From contig JBCBGF010000001.1 of assembly GCA_038526915.1 (NCBI GenBank), positions 434,001 through 498,000 on the forward strand: DNA of 64,000 nt, in the 5' to 3' direction. A program made the position numbers and the translations under genes. The notes under the pieces were generated by a model. The model searched no databases and was not told the DNA's origin. It was given only the letters and a program-made list of their open reading frames with translations. This document shows, in pieces, positions 35,791-44,875 of the stretch. Numbering within the stretch: position 1 is the first letter of the stretch; each line of letters starts with the position of its first letter. The DNA is from JBCBGF01 sp038526915. GTDB lineage: Bacteria; Pseudomonadota; Alphaproteobacteria; Rhodobacterales; Rhodobacteraceae.

Positions 35791-35946
35791 ATGGCCAAGG
35801 CACAAAAGGGCGATCTGCGACCGGTCGATAAAGCGCCCGCTCCACCACCCTGTTGGAAAGAGTTGCTCCAAAGCGCGCTTGAGGGACAAGGCCCAGGCGA
35901 GGGCGATACCGATCCGTTCCGCGACGCCTTCTACGCGTCCAGATGA
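35791..35946 (+). CDS. possible small protein, 51 aa
   Basis: ATG 35791 opens MAKAQKGDLRPVDKAPAPPP, then CWKELLQSALEG and an acidic tail. An inverted repeat GTCA-GAAT-TGAC at 35690-35701 lies 90 bp upstream and may be an operator. The family is unknown. The rest of 35615-36133 shows no other convincing gene. Confidence 0.35.
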   Translation: MAKAQKGDLRPVDKAPAPPPCWKELLQSALEGQGPGEGDTDPFRDAFYASR

Positions 35947-36133
35947 GCCTCGAACAGCCCATTTTGGTCCGGCGCCGCGCAGGCACGCCTTGTGTTGTTG
36001 GACGGCCAGATCGGCCCAGAAACGAACATACTCAAACGCTGCGCCACGCTGCAAACCCGTGGCTTTGGCGACATCGCACCATAACACAACATCGTAAGAC
36101 CACATTAGAACCCGGAAGGAAGGACAATAATCC

Positions 36134-37393
36134 ATGACATCGAAATTTGCCGTAGCTCTCAGCACATCCATGCTGGTCGCACTACCCGCACTCGCGGACA
36201 AGGCCGCCGTTCTCGACAACTACTCTGATATCGCACAGGCGAAATATGAAGACAGCCTGATGACCGCAAAGGTCCTGCAGGCCGCAGTCGATACTCTAAT
36301 CGCAACCCCCTCTGCCGAAGCCCTCGAAGCGGCGAAGGCGGCGTGGATCGCCAGCCGCCCGGCCTATCAACAGTCCGAGGTCTACCGCTTTGGGAATGCG
36401 ATCGTCGATGATTGGGAGGGAAAGGTGAACGCGTGGCCCTTGGATGAGGGGCTGATCGACTATGTCGATGCGTCCTATGGCGGGGCGACCGATGAGAACG
36501 AATATGCCGTGTTGAACGTCGTGGCCAACCCAAGCTTTACCTTGTCGGGCACGGATATTGATGCCGCCCAGATCACGCCAGCGCTTTTGGAAGGCTCGTT
36601 GCACGAGGCAGACGGGGTCGAGGCCAATGTGGCCACTGGCTATCACGCCGTGGAGTTTTTGCTGTGGGGGCAGGATTTGAACGGCTTTGGCCCCGGCGCG
36701 GGCAACCGGCCGTGGACGGATTATGCCATGGGCGAGGCCTGCACCAACGGCAATTGCGACCGGCGGGGGCAATACCTCAAGGCCGCGACCGACCTTTTGG
36801 TCTCCGATCTCGAATGGATGGCCGCGCAATGGGCCGAAGGTGGTGAGGCCCGTGCCGCTGTTATGGCTGATGAAAACGCTGGGATCACTGCAATCCTGAC
36901 AGGCATGGGCTCGCTGTCATACGGCGAACAGGCCGGTGAGCGGATGAAGCTGGGCGTGCTGCTGAACGACCCCGAGGAAGAGCATGATTGCTTTGCCGAC
37001 AACACCCACAACAGCCACTTCTACGACGCGCTGGGCATTCGGAACGTCTATCTGGGCAGCTACACCCGCGCAGATGGTTCGGTCGTAAGCGGACCGTCAC
37101 TTTCATCTTTGGTGGCCGAGATGGATCCCGCGCTTGATGCCGAAATGCGCGGCAAGCTCGATGCCACCATGTTCGAGATGATCGAATTGAAGCTCGCCGC
37201 CGAAAAGGGCTTCTCTTATGACATGATGCTGGAGCGCGGCAATGAAGCCGGCGAGGCGCTGATCATGGGGGCCGTAGACGCCCTAGTGGATCAAACGCGA
37301 TCCATCGAACGGGTGGTCGCTGCACTGGGTGTGGATGCGATCGAGTTTGAGGGGTCTGACAGCCTTGATAACCCCAACGCGGTGTTCGAATAG
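36134..37393 (+). CDS. imelysin-family iron-regulated protein (IrpA-like)
   Basis: This 419-aa protein has a signal peptide (MTSKFAVALSTSMLVALPALA). The imelysin metal motif GxHxxE is present as GYHAVE at 169-174, and the second half has HDCFADNTHNSHFYDALGIRNVYLGSY, typical of IrpA. GGAAGGAAGG precedes the start. Imelysin proteins are iron-regulated periplasmic or outer-membrane-facing proteins thought to bind iron. It leads an operon-like run with a di-heme protein, a second imelysin and a DUF1513 protein. Confidence 0.9.
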   Translation: MTSKFAVALSTSMLVALPALADKAAVLDNYSDIAQAKYEDSLMTAKVLQAAVDTLIATPSAEALEAAKAAWIASRPAYQQSEVYRFGNAIVDDWEGKVNAWPLDEGLIDYVDASYGGATDENEYAVLNVVANPSFTLSGTDIDAAQITPALLEGSLHEADGVEANVATGYHAVEFLLWGQDLNGFGPGAGNRPWTDYAMGEACTNGNCDRRGQYLKAATDLLVSDLEWMAAQWAEGGEARAAVMADENAGITAILTGMGSLSYGEQAGERMKLGVLLNDPEEEHDCFADNTHNSHFYDALGIRNVYLGSYTRADGSVVSGPSLSSLVAEMDPALDAEMRGKLDATMFEMIELKLAAEKGFSYDMMLERGNEAGEALIMGAVDALVDQTRSIERVVAALGVDAIEFEGSDSLDNPNAVFE

Positions 37394-37528
37394 GCCCTCA
37401 GGGCCTGCGTGCGGAGGGGTGGTGCTAGCATCGCCCCACCCGTACCCAGGCAGCAGGGTCGAATGCGCACAGCCGCCGACCAAACGCATGTAGGGTGATC
37501 CAGAAAGCGACATGATACGGTTAGCCCA

Positions 37529-39040
37529 ATGAGATCACGCAGCACCGTTTTCGCCATACTATGCGCGTTGCCTGCAACTGCCGGCACGCTTTCAGATCTG
37601 CACCTGTCTGTCACACCAAGGACCCCAGCCGAGTCCGATCGGATCGCGGCGGTGACCGCGCCTGCAACCGATTTCTCCAGCCCCGAGGCGTTCGAGGCAA
37701 ATTCCGGCGGTGCGGCCACCGTCCGAGCGACCAAAACCACTAGTGCCTTCAGCGCGCCATCGGCAAATATCAGTTTCGAGCGTGAGCTTGAGTTCAAGGT
37801 TGGCAATGGTCTGTTCAAAAAGCTCTGGGTGTCATCGCCATCCTCCACGCTTGCCTCCGATGGTCTTGGCCCCTTGTTCAATTCCCGATCTTGCCAGCGC
37901 TGCCACCTGAAAGACGGGCGCGGCCACCCGCCCGAAGGCCCCGATGACAGCCGTGTTTCAATGCTGGTGCGGCTTTCGATTCCGGCTGAGACGGGTGGGC
38001 CACAGGAGATTGCGGGATACCTGGCCACCCTGCCTGAGCCCACCTATGGCGCGCAGTTGCAGGATCTGGGCATCGCGGGCATGCCGGTCGAAGGAAGCTT
38101 CGACGTAGCCTACGAGGAAACACGCATCGACTTGTCCGACGGCGAAACCGCCTCTCTGCGGCGACCAACTTATTCGCTGACGGGGCTTGGCTATGGCGAG
38201 ATGCACCCCGATACGATGGCCAGCCCCCGGGTAGCGCAACAGATGATTGGGCTCGGGCTTCTCGATGCGATCCCGGCGGCGGATATTCTGGTCAATGCCG
38301 ACCCCGATGATCTGGATGGTGATGGTATATCCGGCCGACCAAACATCGTTATGTCGCAAGAGTTCGGCCAGCCGATGCTGGGGCGGTTTGGCCACAAGGC
38401 GGGCCAGCCCTCGCTCCATGAACAAACCGCCGCCGCGTTCTCAGGTGACATCGGAATATCGTCAACGCTGTTTCCGGCAGGATACGGCGATTGCACGGAA
38501 TACCAGGAACGCTGCCAAGGTGCCCCGAGCGGGAACACCGATTTCCATGACAACGCGGAGATCGGCGACGTGGCGCTCGATCTGGTCACCTTCTATGCGG
38601 CCAATCTTGGCGTGCCGGCGCGGCGCGATGTGGACGATCCGCAAGTCTTGCGCGGGAAGGCGGTGTTCTACGAGACCGGTTGCATCGCCTGCCACACCCC
38701 GAAATTCGTCACCCACCGGTTGGAAGACCAGCCCGAGCAGAGCTTTCAGCTCATCTGGCCCTATACCGACATGCTGCTCCATGACATGGGGCCCGGCCTG
38801 GCCGACAATCGTCCCGAGGGGCGGGCAAACGGGCGCGAATGGCGCACGCCGCCGCTTTGGGGCATCGGACTGACCCAGCAGGTGTCGGGCCATACGTATT
38901 TTTTGCATGACGGTCGGGCGCGATCCTTGCTGGAGGCGGTCCTCTGGCATGGCGGCGAGGCCGCGGCGCAGCGCGATGCCGTGATCTCCATGCCACGGGC
39001 CGACCGCGCCGCCCTGATCCGCTTTCTGGAGAGCTTGTGA
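37529..39040 (+). CDS. di-heme oxidoreductase, DUF1111 ('thiol oxidoreductase') family
   Basis: This 503-aa protein has a signal peptide, a first heme c motif CQRCH at 122-126 in FNSRSCQRCHLKDGRGHPP, and a second CIACH at 385-389. The DUF1111 family is distantly related to MauG. An EF-hand-like DPDDLDGDGISGRPN near 255 may bind calcium. It is coupled by TGATG to the next imelysin and is part of a conserved imelysin-linked cluster seen with iron starvation genes in other proteobacteria. Confidence 0.9.
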   Translation: MRSRSTVFAILCALPATAGTLSDLHLSVTPRTPAESDRIAAVTAPATDFSSPEAFEANSGGAATVRATKTTSAFSAPSANISFERELEFKVGNGLFKKLWVSSPSSTLASDGLGPLFNSRSCQRCHLKDGRGHPPEGPDDSRVSMLVRLSIPAETGGPQEIAGYLATLPEPTYGAQLQDLGIAGMPVEGSFDVAYEETRIDLSDGETASLRRPTYSLTGLGYGEMHPDTMASPRVAQQMIGLGLLDAIPAADILVNADPDDLDGDGISGRPNIVMSQEFGQPMLGRFGHKAGQPSLHEQTAAAFSGDIGISSTLFPAGYGDCTEYQERCQGAPSGNTDFHDNAEIGDVALDLVTFYAANLGVPARRDVDDPQVLRGKAVFYETGCIACHTPKFVTHRLEDQPEQSFQLIWPYTDMLLHDMGPGLADNRPEGRANGREWRTPPLWGIGLTQQVSGHTYFLHDGRARSLLEAVLWHGGEAAAQRDAVISMPRADRAALIRFLESL

Positions 39041-40017
39041 TGCGTTTGACCTTTGCCGCGGCTACGATTGCCTGCCTTCCCACAATTGCCCCTGCGGGTG
39101 TGGCGGAGGTCGTTGAAACGCATGTCCTGCCGGGGTTTGCAGCCTTTGCCGACGCTACAGCCGAGCTTGACGCGGTGGCCAACACCGCCTGCACTGGCGC
39201 CGAGATCGAGGCGGCGTATCACTCGGCCTTTGATGCTTGGTTGGGGGTAAGTCATCTTACACTTGGCCCGATCGAAGATAGGGGTCTGACGCTCAGCTTC
39301 GCGTTCTGGCCTGATCCAAAAAACCAAACCGGAAAGGCTCTGGGGCGGCTCATCGCAGAAGCTGACCCGGTGGTCGAAGATCCCGTCGCCTACGCGGATG
39401 TATCGGTCGCCGCACAGGGTTTCTTTGCTTTGGAGCGCATGCTTTTCGATCCACCGGATCAAAGCGCCTACACTTGCACACTCACTCAGGCGATTGCTGC
39501 GGTCCTGGCCTCGAACGCCTCCGCAGTGAATGGCGCTTGGTCCGAGTTTGCGGATCTCCTTACAACCGCTGGGGCGCCCGGCAATACTCGCTTCCAGAGT
39601 GATGAAGAGGCACGGCGTGCCCTCTACACGGCGCTTTCAACCGGCCTAGAGTTCAACCACGATCAGCGCCTCGCCCGACCGCTGGGCACCTTCGACCGCC
39701 CCCGTCCAACGCGAGCGGAAGCGCGCAGGTCCGGGCGGAGCCTGCGCAATTTGGAGGCGTCGTTGCGTGCGTTGCAAGACCTGACAACAGCATTTCGCGA
39801 TGCACCGACGGAGCGCCTGGACGCGGCCTACGCGAATGCGTTCAACCGGATTGCCCTGATCGAAGCAGGCGACTTCTCCGGTGTCGCCAATCCAGGGCAG
39901 CGGCTGCGGATCGAGGCTTTGCAGGTAGACGTACGCGAAATCCAGATTGAGACAATGAACGAGATCGGCGCCGCGATGGGTTTGACCGCCGGGTTCAACG
40001 CGCTGGATGGGGATTGA
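39040..40017 (+). CDS. second imelysin-family protein, motif-variant
   Basis: This 325-aa secreted protein (signal MRLTFAAATIACLPTIAPAG) starts at the ATG overlapping the DUF1111 stop; a GTG one codon upstream is also possible. The fold matches imelysin but the GxHxxE motif reads GFFALE (127-132), so the metal-ligand His is replaced by Phe. It may be a structural partner of the first imelysin rather than an independent iron binder. Confidence 0.8.
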   Translation: MRLTFAAATIACLPTIAPAGVAEVVETHVLPGFAAFADATAELDAVANTACTGAEIEAAYHSAFDAWLGVSHLTLGPIEDRGLTLSFAFWPDPKNQTGKALGRLIAEADPVVEDPVAYADVSVAAQGFFALERMLFDPPDQSAYTCTLTQAIAAVLASNASAVNGAWSEFADLLTTAGAPGNTRFQSDEEARRALYTALSTGLEFNHDQRLARPLGTFDRPRPTRAEARRSGRSLRNLEASLRALQDLTTAFRDAPTERLDAAYANAFNRIALIEAGDFSGVANPGQRLRIEALQVDVREIQIETMNEIGAAMGLTAGFNALDGD

Positions 40018-40020
40018 GCC

Positions 40021-41100
40021 ATGCCAACGCGGCGGCGCATACTGGCCGGGATGGCGGCGGCAACCGCCCTGCCCCGTGCAAGCTGGGCGGATGTTGGCGC
40101 CCCCACCCATCTCACCGCGGCGAAGGATCCTGACGGAACCTTTGCCCTCTACGGGCTGCGCGGCGATGCGCGCTTCGCCTTTCGCATCCCGCTTCCCGCG
40201 CGCGGTCACGCGGCCGTCGCCCATCCCACGCGGGCCGAGGCCGTGGCGTTTGCGCGGCGGCCCGGCACATTCGCCCTTGTCCTCGATTGCGCAACGGGCC
40301 GTGTAAGCCACCGCCTGAGCGCACCAAAGGGGCGGCACTTCTACGGCCACGGCGCATTCTCCGAAAACGGCGATCTTCTTTTCACAACCGAGAATGAGAT
40401 CGAAACGGGCCAGGGCCGGATCGGCGTATGGTCCCGCCCCGCCGGCTATGCGCGGGTTGGGGAATTTGCCTCGGGCGGCATCGGCCCGCATGAAATCCTG
40501 CGGGTTCCCGGAACAAACCGCTTGGCCATCGCCAATGGCGGGATCCGCACGCATCCCGATCGCGGCCGCGAAAAGCTCAATCTCGCAACCATGCGCCCGA
40601 ACCTCACGATTGTTGGCGAAGATGGCGAGGTGCGCGATGTGGCTGAGGTGCCGCAAGCGATGCATCAGAACTCTCTCCGCCACATCGCAGCGCGCGCCGA
40701 TGGCCTCATCGCCTGCGCGTTTCAGTGGCAAGGGGATGTGTTCGCCGCGCCATCGCCCCTGGCGCTTTACCAGCCGGGCGGCTCGCTCACCTTTATCGGG
40801 GAGGATCAGCACCTTGGCCGCGCGTTCGCGGGCTATGCCGGCAGTGTCGCATTCTCCGCCCCGGGGGACAGCCTTGCCATCACATCGCCCCGCGCGGGCC
40901 TCGTCGCCCTCATCGATGTCGCGCAGCACAGTCTCCGCCAGTACCGGCAGGCGGATATCTGCGGGGTGTCCGCCGATCACGATGGCATTCTGGCAACCGA
41001 TGGGATGGGCGGCGTGCACAGGGTGACGGCCGAGCCCCGGCGCCTCGCCCAGCATGCACTGGCGTTTGACAATCACCTCATTCGCATCGGTGCGGGGTAG
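40021..41100 (+). CDS. DUF1513 family Tat-exported beta-propeller-like protein
   Basis: This 359-aa protein has a Tat-type N-terminus (MPTRRRILAGMAAATALPRA) and repeats typical of DUF1513: GHAAVAHPTRAEAVAFARRPG, HFYGHGAFSENGDLLFTTEN, IGPHEILRVPGTNRLAIANGG, and a late ISPRAG-type segment. It starts three bases after the second imelysin gene. DUF1513 proteins travel with imelysin genes; biochemical function is unknown. Confidence 0.85.
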   Translation: MPTRRRILAGMAAATALPRASWADVGAPTHLTAAKDPDGTFALYGLRGDARFAFRIPLPARGHAAVAHPTRAEAVAFARRPGTFALVLDCATGRVSHRLSAPKGRHFYGHGAFSENGDLLFTTENEIETGQGRIGVWSRPAGYARVGEFASGGIGPHEILRVPGTNRLAIANGGIRTHPDRGREKLNLATMRPNLTIVGEDGEVRDVAEVPQAMHQNSLRHIAARADGLIACAFQWQGDVFAAPSPLALYQPGGSLTFIGEDQHLGRAFAGYAGSVAFSAPGDSLAITSPRAGLVALIDVAQHSLRQYRQADICGVSADHDGILATDGMGGVHRVTAEPRRLAQHALAFDNHLIRIGAG

Positions 41101-41191
41101 CGCCCATGGCATGGGTGGCCGCGCGCGGCGGGCGCCTTGGCCCTGCATCCCCGCCTATACCCTTGTTTCACAGTCATGATAGCGTCCCCCC

Positions 41192-41761
41192 ATGTCCCTA
41201 ACGGTGAGCCGCCTCTGCGTGGCCAATGGCGCCACGGTCAGTTTCGAATTGGCGCGCGGCGGGTGCCTTGCCCTCAGCGGGCCCTCCGGCAGCGGAAAAT
41301 CCCTGATCCTGCGCGCGCTGGCTGACCTTGATCCCCATAGCGGATCCGTCGCGCTTGATGGCAGGTGCATGACCCGCATCGCGGCCCCGGAATGGCGCCG
41401 CAAGGTGATGTATGTGCCGCCCAATCCGGCGTTCTGGAAGCCGCGCCTGGCCGATCACCTCACCAATCAGCCTCCCGCGCCCACGTCTGTCGCCCTGGCC
41501 CCCGATCGGGTTGCGGCCCCGCTTGGGCAGCTCTCCACCGGGGAACGCCAGCGCGGCGCCCTGATACGCGCGTTGCAACTAAAGCCCCGCGTTCTGTTGG
41601 CGGATGAACCAAGCGCGGCTCTCGATCCCGAAAACACCGCGAAACTCGAAACGCTGCTGGCCGCGTTTCTCGGCGAAGGCGGTGCGATTGTTCTTGTCAC
41701 CCATGATCCCGATCAGGCCGCACGGCTCGCCACCCAACAGATCACCGTGGATGCCGCATGA
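41192..41761 (+). CDS. fetA: ABC transporter ATPase, FetA (YbbL)-like
   Basis: This 189-aa short ATPase has Walker A GPSGSGKS (about residue 30), signature LSTGERQRGALIRAL, Walker B VLLADEPSAALD and H-loop THDPDQA. The signature reads LSTGE rather than LSGGQ. It overlaps fetB by ATGA (41758-41761). In E. coli FetAB exports iron and raises peroxide resistance. Confidence 0.85.
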   Translation: MSLTVSRLCVANGATVSFELARGGCLALSGPSGSGKSLILRALADLDPHSGSVALDGRCMTRIAAPEWRRKVMYVPPNPAFWKPRLADHLTNQPPAPTSVALAPDRVAAPLGQLSTGERQRGALIRALQLKPRVLLADEPSAALDPENTAKLETLLAAFLGEGGAIVLVTHDPDQAARLATQQITVDAA

Positions 41762-42546
41762 CCCCAGTGCTCAGCATCTTCGATCTCGCCGTCGCGGCGA
41801 GTTTCGTTTTGATCAACGGGGCGATCACAACGCTGCTCGCGCTTGGGATCGCACGGTCGCTCTTTCTGTCGGCCGCCCGCATGGTGATCCAGTTGACCCT
41901 GCTGGCCTTCGTCCTGCGGTGGCTCTTCGCCTTCGAGGCGCTCCTTGTAACGGTGATCGGCATCCTCATCATGGGAGTCTTTGCCGGGCTCGAAGTCGTC
42001 CTCCGCCAGGAGAAGGCGGTCGGGCGTTTCGGAACAGGCGCGGTGGCCAGCAGCATCATTCTCGCCGCCGTCTTCATCGTCACGATGCCCACGCTCATCC
42101 TGCTCATCGCCGCAGATCCCTGGTATCGCCCCCAGGTCGCCCTGCCGATTTTCGGCATTGTTGCCGGGAACGCGATGACCGGCATCGCGCTCACACTCAG
42201 CAGTTTTACAGATGCGCTGGAGCGTGACGCCGCACTCGTCGAGGCGCGCCTGGCCCTCGGCGAAACCCGCACGCAGGCGTTGGGGGATGTTCTGCGCCAA
42301 TCGGTGAAGATCGGGCTGATGCCCACGATCAATGCAATGGCGGCGATCGGGCTTGTCACGTTTCCTGGGATCATGACAGGCCAACTCCTGGCCAATGCAG
42401 ATCCCCTGCAGGCCGCGAAGTACCAGATGCTCGTGATGTTCATGATCGCGGGCAGCTCAAGCCTGGCGATCTTCGCCGCCGCCTATGCCATGCTCTACCG
42501 GATCACCGATGCGCGGCACAGGCTGCGGCTGGATCGGTTGCAGTGA
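41758..42546 (+). CDS. fetB: iron export permease FetB (UPF0014) family
   Basis: This 262-aa membrane protein has about seven helices. Family segments are MVIQLTLLAFVLRWLF, GIVAGNAMTGIALTLSSF, ALGETRTQALGDVLRQSVKIGLMP and GLVTFPGIMTGQLLANADP, all characteristic of UPF0014. It pairs with FetA and converges with a minus-strand secreted protein. Presence of an exporter among uptake systems suggests protection from iron overload. Confidence 0.88.
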   Translation: MTPVLSIFDLAVAASFVLINGAITTLLALGIARSLFLSAARMVIQLTLLAFVLRWLFAFEALLVTVIGILIMGVFAGLEVVLRQEKAVGRFGTGAVASSIILAAVFIVTMPTLILLIAADPWYRPQVALPIFGIVAGNAMTGIALTLSSFTDALERDAALVEARLALGETRTQALGDVLRQSVKIGLMPTINAMAAIGLVTFPGIMTGQLLANADPLQAAKYQMLVMFMIAGSSSLAIFAAAYAMLYRITDARHRLRLDRLQ

Positions 42547-42954
42547 TCAGGGGATGCCCGCCGTTTCGGCGACCGGGGCGATACCGCGGATCAGCGCAGC
42601 ACAGTCTTCCTGCGGGGCAAAGCTTGGGCCGAACCGGCAGGCGCCTACGATGAATACATATTCCGTTGCCTCGTCACAGGGGGCATTCGGGGCCTCGAAC
42701 ACCCGCTCTTCGCTCTCGCCCGGCGCCAAGTTGAGGAAAGACATGCCTCGGCTGCGCGCCACCTGCTCTCCATCAATCATCGAGGCGACAAAGCCGTTGA
42801 TCTCGGTGAGTGTTTCGTCGCCATCATTGGTCATCGTCAAAGTGACCCCGCAATAATATTCGCGGAAGCTCGTCCCTTGAAATTCCAGCCGGTACTCTGC
42901 CAATGCGGGTGTCGCGATCCCAAGGCCCAAAGAGCAGATCAACGCGCGCATCAT
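42547..42954 (-). CDS. small secreted protein of unknown function
   Basis: This 135-aa protein has a signal peptide (MMRALICSLGLGIATPALA). The mature part is beta-rich with Cys residues (YYCGVTL, APCDEATEY, GACRFGP, EDCAALI) that could form two disulfides. Its ATG overlaps the siderophore-interacting protein stop by ATGA, so it is co-translated with iron genes. I do not recognise the family. Confidence 0.7.
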   Translation of the reverse strand: MMRALICSLGLGIATPALAEYRLEFQGTSFREYYCGVTLTMTNDGDETLTEINGFVASMIDGEQVARSRGMSFLNLAPGESEERVFEAPNAPCDEATEYVFIVGACRFGPSFAPQEDCAALIRGIAPVAETAGIP

Positions 42955-43787
42955 CCAACCTGTCTCCCTGTCTTTTCGGCAAGCATCGCCTCGTCCGCAT
43001 CGGCCTCGGCACGTTTCACAGTCTGATGCTCATCTTCAGCAAGGCCGATCCGCCAATAGCCGGAGGCATAGACATCCGAACGGTCGAGCCCCTTTTCGCC
43101 GCGCAGAAACAAACGCAAGGCCCGAACGACACCGGTTTCGCCGGCGATCACCGTCTTCACCCGCCCGGCGGGCCACGGCAGGGATGTGATCTGCGCAATC
43201 TGCGCCGTGGATGGGATATGCGGATCCGATTGGATCAACCAATGCTGTGTGATGCCCAGGGGTGCGCTGATATCTTGGCGATCCTCTGCGCCGATTGTCT
43301 CGAACACGGCCAATCCGACAGCATCCTGTGGCAGAGCTTCGATCGCAGCCGCCACCACCGGGATCGCTGACATATCCGCCGCGAACAGGTAAAAATCCGC
43401 ATCGAACGCGGTCAGTTTCGGAAGGCCCGGCCCGGCAAATCCCAGGAAATCGCCAGGTTTCGCCCGCGCGGCCCAGGCGGATGCGGGGCCTTCATCCCCA
43501 TGGGCCACAAAGTCGATGTCAATTTCGCAAGCCTCAGGGCGTGCATGGCGGATCGTGTAGGTGCGGGTGATCGGCTTCGGCCCGCCTTTGAACTGATCCG
43601 CAAACGCCTGTCGCGATTGGCCCCCACTGGGCAGCATGACCTTGCAATGCCCGCCCGCGATGCTTGCCGGGATCACCGCGGCCTCAGGCGCAGTGAGGGT
43701 GACGCGTATCACATGGGGCGTGATGTACCGCGACCCGGTCACATCCATCACCGTACTCACGCGCTGCGGTTTCGTCGGAGCATTCAT
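42951..43787 (-). CDS. siderophore-interacting protein, FAD/NAD(P)H ferric-siderophore reductase
   Basis: This 278-aa reductase of the ViuB/YqjH (SIP) family has an FAD-binding motif RTYTIRHARP, DFVAHGDEGPASAWA, and the C-terminal AGETGVVRALRLFLRGEKGLDRSDVYASGYWRIG expected of the family. It releases iron from imported siderophores in the cytoplasm. ATG 43787 chosen; open frame continues upstream without a convincing start. It lies in the minus-strand operon of the binding protein. Confidence 0.9.
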   Translation of the reverse strand: MNAPTKPQRVSTVMDVTGSRYITPHVIRVTLTAPEAAVIPASIAGGHCKVMLPSGGQSRQAFADQFKGGPKPITRTYTIRHARPEACEIDIDFVAHGDEGPASAWAARAKPGDFLGFAGPGLPKLTAFDADFYLFAADMSAIPVVAAAIEALPQDAVGLAVFETIGAEDRQDISAPLGITQHWLIQSDPHIPSTAQIAQITSLPWPAGRVKTVIAGETGVVRALRLFLRGEKGLDRSDVYASGYWRIGLAEDEHQTVKRAEADADEAMLAEKTGRQVG

Positions 43788-43881
43788 GACGCGCCCTGCA
43801 AACAAGCCCAAACCGAAACACTTCCGCGCCACCCGGAAACGCCGGCCACGGCGCCGCGCACCCTGGCCGCCGTGCACAGTC

Positions 43882-44781
43882 TCACGGGTCTACCCCATAG
43901 ACCTCTGCAATATCTTCCAGCATCAGGCGCGCCGCGAGGATACCGCCCGCCGTGTTCCAGATCGCATCATCCACGGCGTGAACGCGCCCGGCCTCAACTG
44001 CCGAAAGGCCCTGCCACAGCGGATCGGCCAGCGCTTCTTCCGCGGCCGCCATGCCCTCGCCATTGCCGTTATCCCAGGTGAAGTGGAAGATGCGGTCGCC
44101 ATCCATATCCGGGATGCTCTCGCGCCCCACACGCAAGGCAAACTCCGGCACATTCTGGATCTCGGGCCGGGCGAACCCCAGGTCGCTTAGGATCACGCCT
44201 GAGAAACTGTCGAGTTGATAGATGCGGATATTGCCCGCCAGAAAGCGAATGATGGAGACTTCCTCTTCCAGCGCCGGGCCAAGCGCCGTGGATAGGTCGC
44301 TTACGGCTGTATCATAATCCCCAAGAACCTCCGCCCCTTTGTCGGCCAGGCCAAGCGCGGCCGCGTAAAGCGCCATATTCGGCTTCCAGTCGCCGCGCAG
44401 GCGCTCAGACAGAACGGTGGGCGCAATCGCCGAAAGCTGTTCGTAGATCTCTTCATGGCGCTGCTTGTTGCCAAGGATCAAATCCGGCTCCAATGCTGCG
44501 ACCAGTTCAAGGTTCACCGCGCTCTCTTTCCCGACCGGTTCCACGCCCGCCATCGCATCGGAAATGTGGGCGTACCAAGGATCTCCATTCCAGGAGTTGG
44601 CGGCGCCGACAGGTGTTACGCCAAGCGCCAAAAGCGCCTCTGTTCCTTCATTGGTCAAAACGATGACCCGTTCCGCCTGGTCCGGAACCTCGGTTTCACC
44701 CATGGCGTGGGTGATGACATCGGCCCATGCGGCAGTGGCCACGGTGAATGTACATGTTATCGCAATGAGCAGTTCGCGCAT
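43882..44781 (-). CDS. ferri-siderophore ABC transporter periplasmic binding protein
   Basis: This 299-aa class-III binding protein has a signal peptide (MRELLIAITCTFTVATAAWA) and the FecB/FhuD-type pattern: AERVIVLTNEGTEALLALGVTPVG and LELVAALEPDLILGNKQRHEEIYEQLSAIAPTV. It is divergent from the two permease genes and shares with them the promoter region that contains an iron-operator palindrome. The siderophore type cannot be told from sequence. Confidence 0.88.
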   Translation of the reverse strand: MRELLIAITCTFTVATAAWADVITHAMGETEVPDQAERVIVLTNEGTEALLALGVTPVGAANSWNGDPWYAHISDAMAGVEPVGKESAVNLELVAALEPDLILGNKQRHEEIYEQLSAIAPTVLSERLRGDWKPNMALYAAALGLADKGAEVLGDYDTAVSDLSTALGPALEEEVSIIRFLAGNIRIYQLDSFSGVILSDLGFARPEIQNVPEFALRVGRESIPDMDGDRIFHFTWDNGNGEGMAAAEEALADPLWQGLSAVEAGRVHAVDDAIWNTAGGILAARLMLEDIAEVYGVDP

Positions 44782-44816
44782 CTTCTCGTCCCTTTTGGTC
44801 CGCGGCAGTAAAAACT

Positions 44817-44831
44817 TGACGGTTTTCGTCA
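44817..44831. promoter_or_regulatory. palindromic iron-responsive operator, TGAC-N7-GTCA
   Basis: The site TGACGGTTTTCGTCA fits the RirA operator pattern TGA-N9-TCA and has an extra symmetric C/G pair. It lies in the 94-bp region between the divergent binding-protein and permease operons, so one site could repress both in iron-replete cells. Regulator identity is inferred from the consensus. Confidence 0.55.
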
Positions 44832-44875
44832 GAAAAATGATTTACTAAATCTGTCGGATTTGCAAGCGTTGCAAC

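Noticed and set aside
39646..41148. 500-aa minus-strand ORF opposite the DUF1513 gene
   Set aside because: No domain or signal; the plus-strand imelysin and DUF1513 genes are recognisable and operon-linked.
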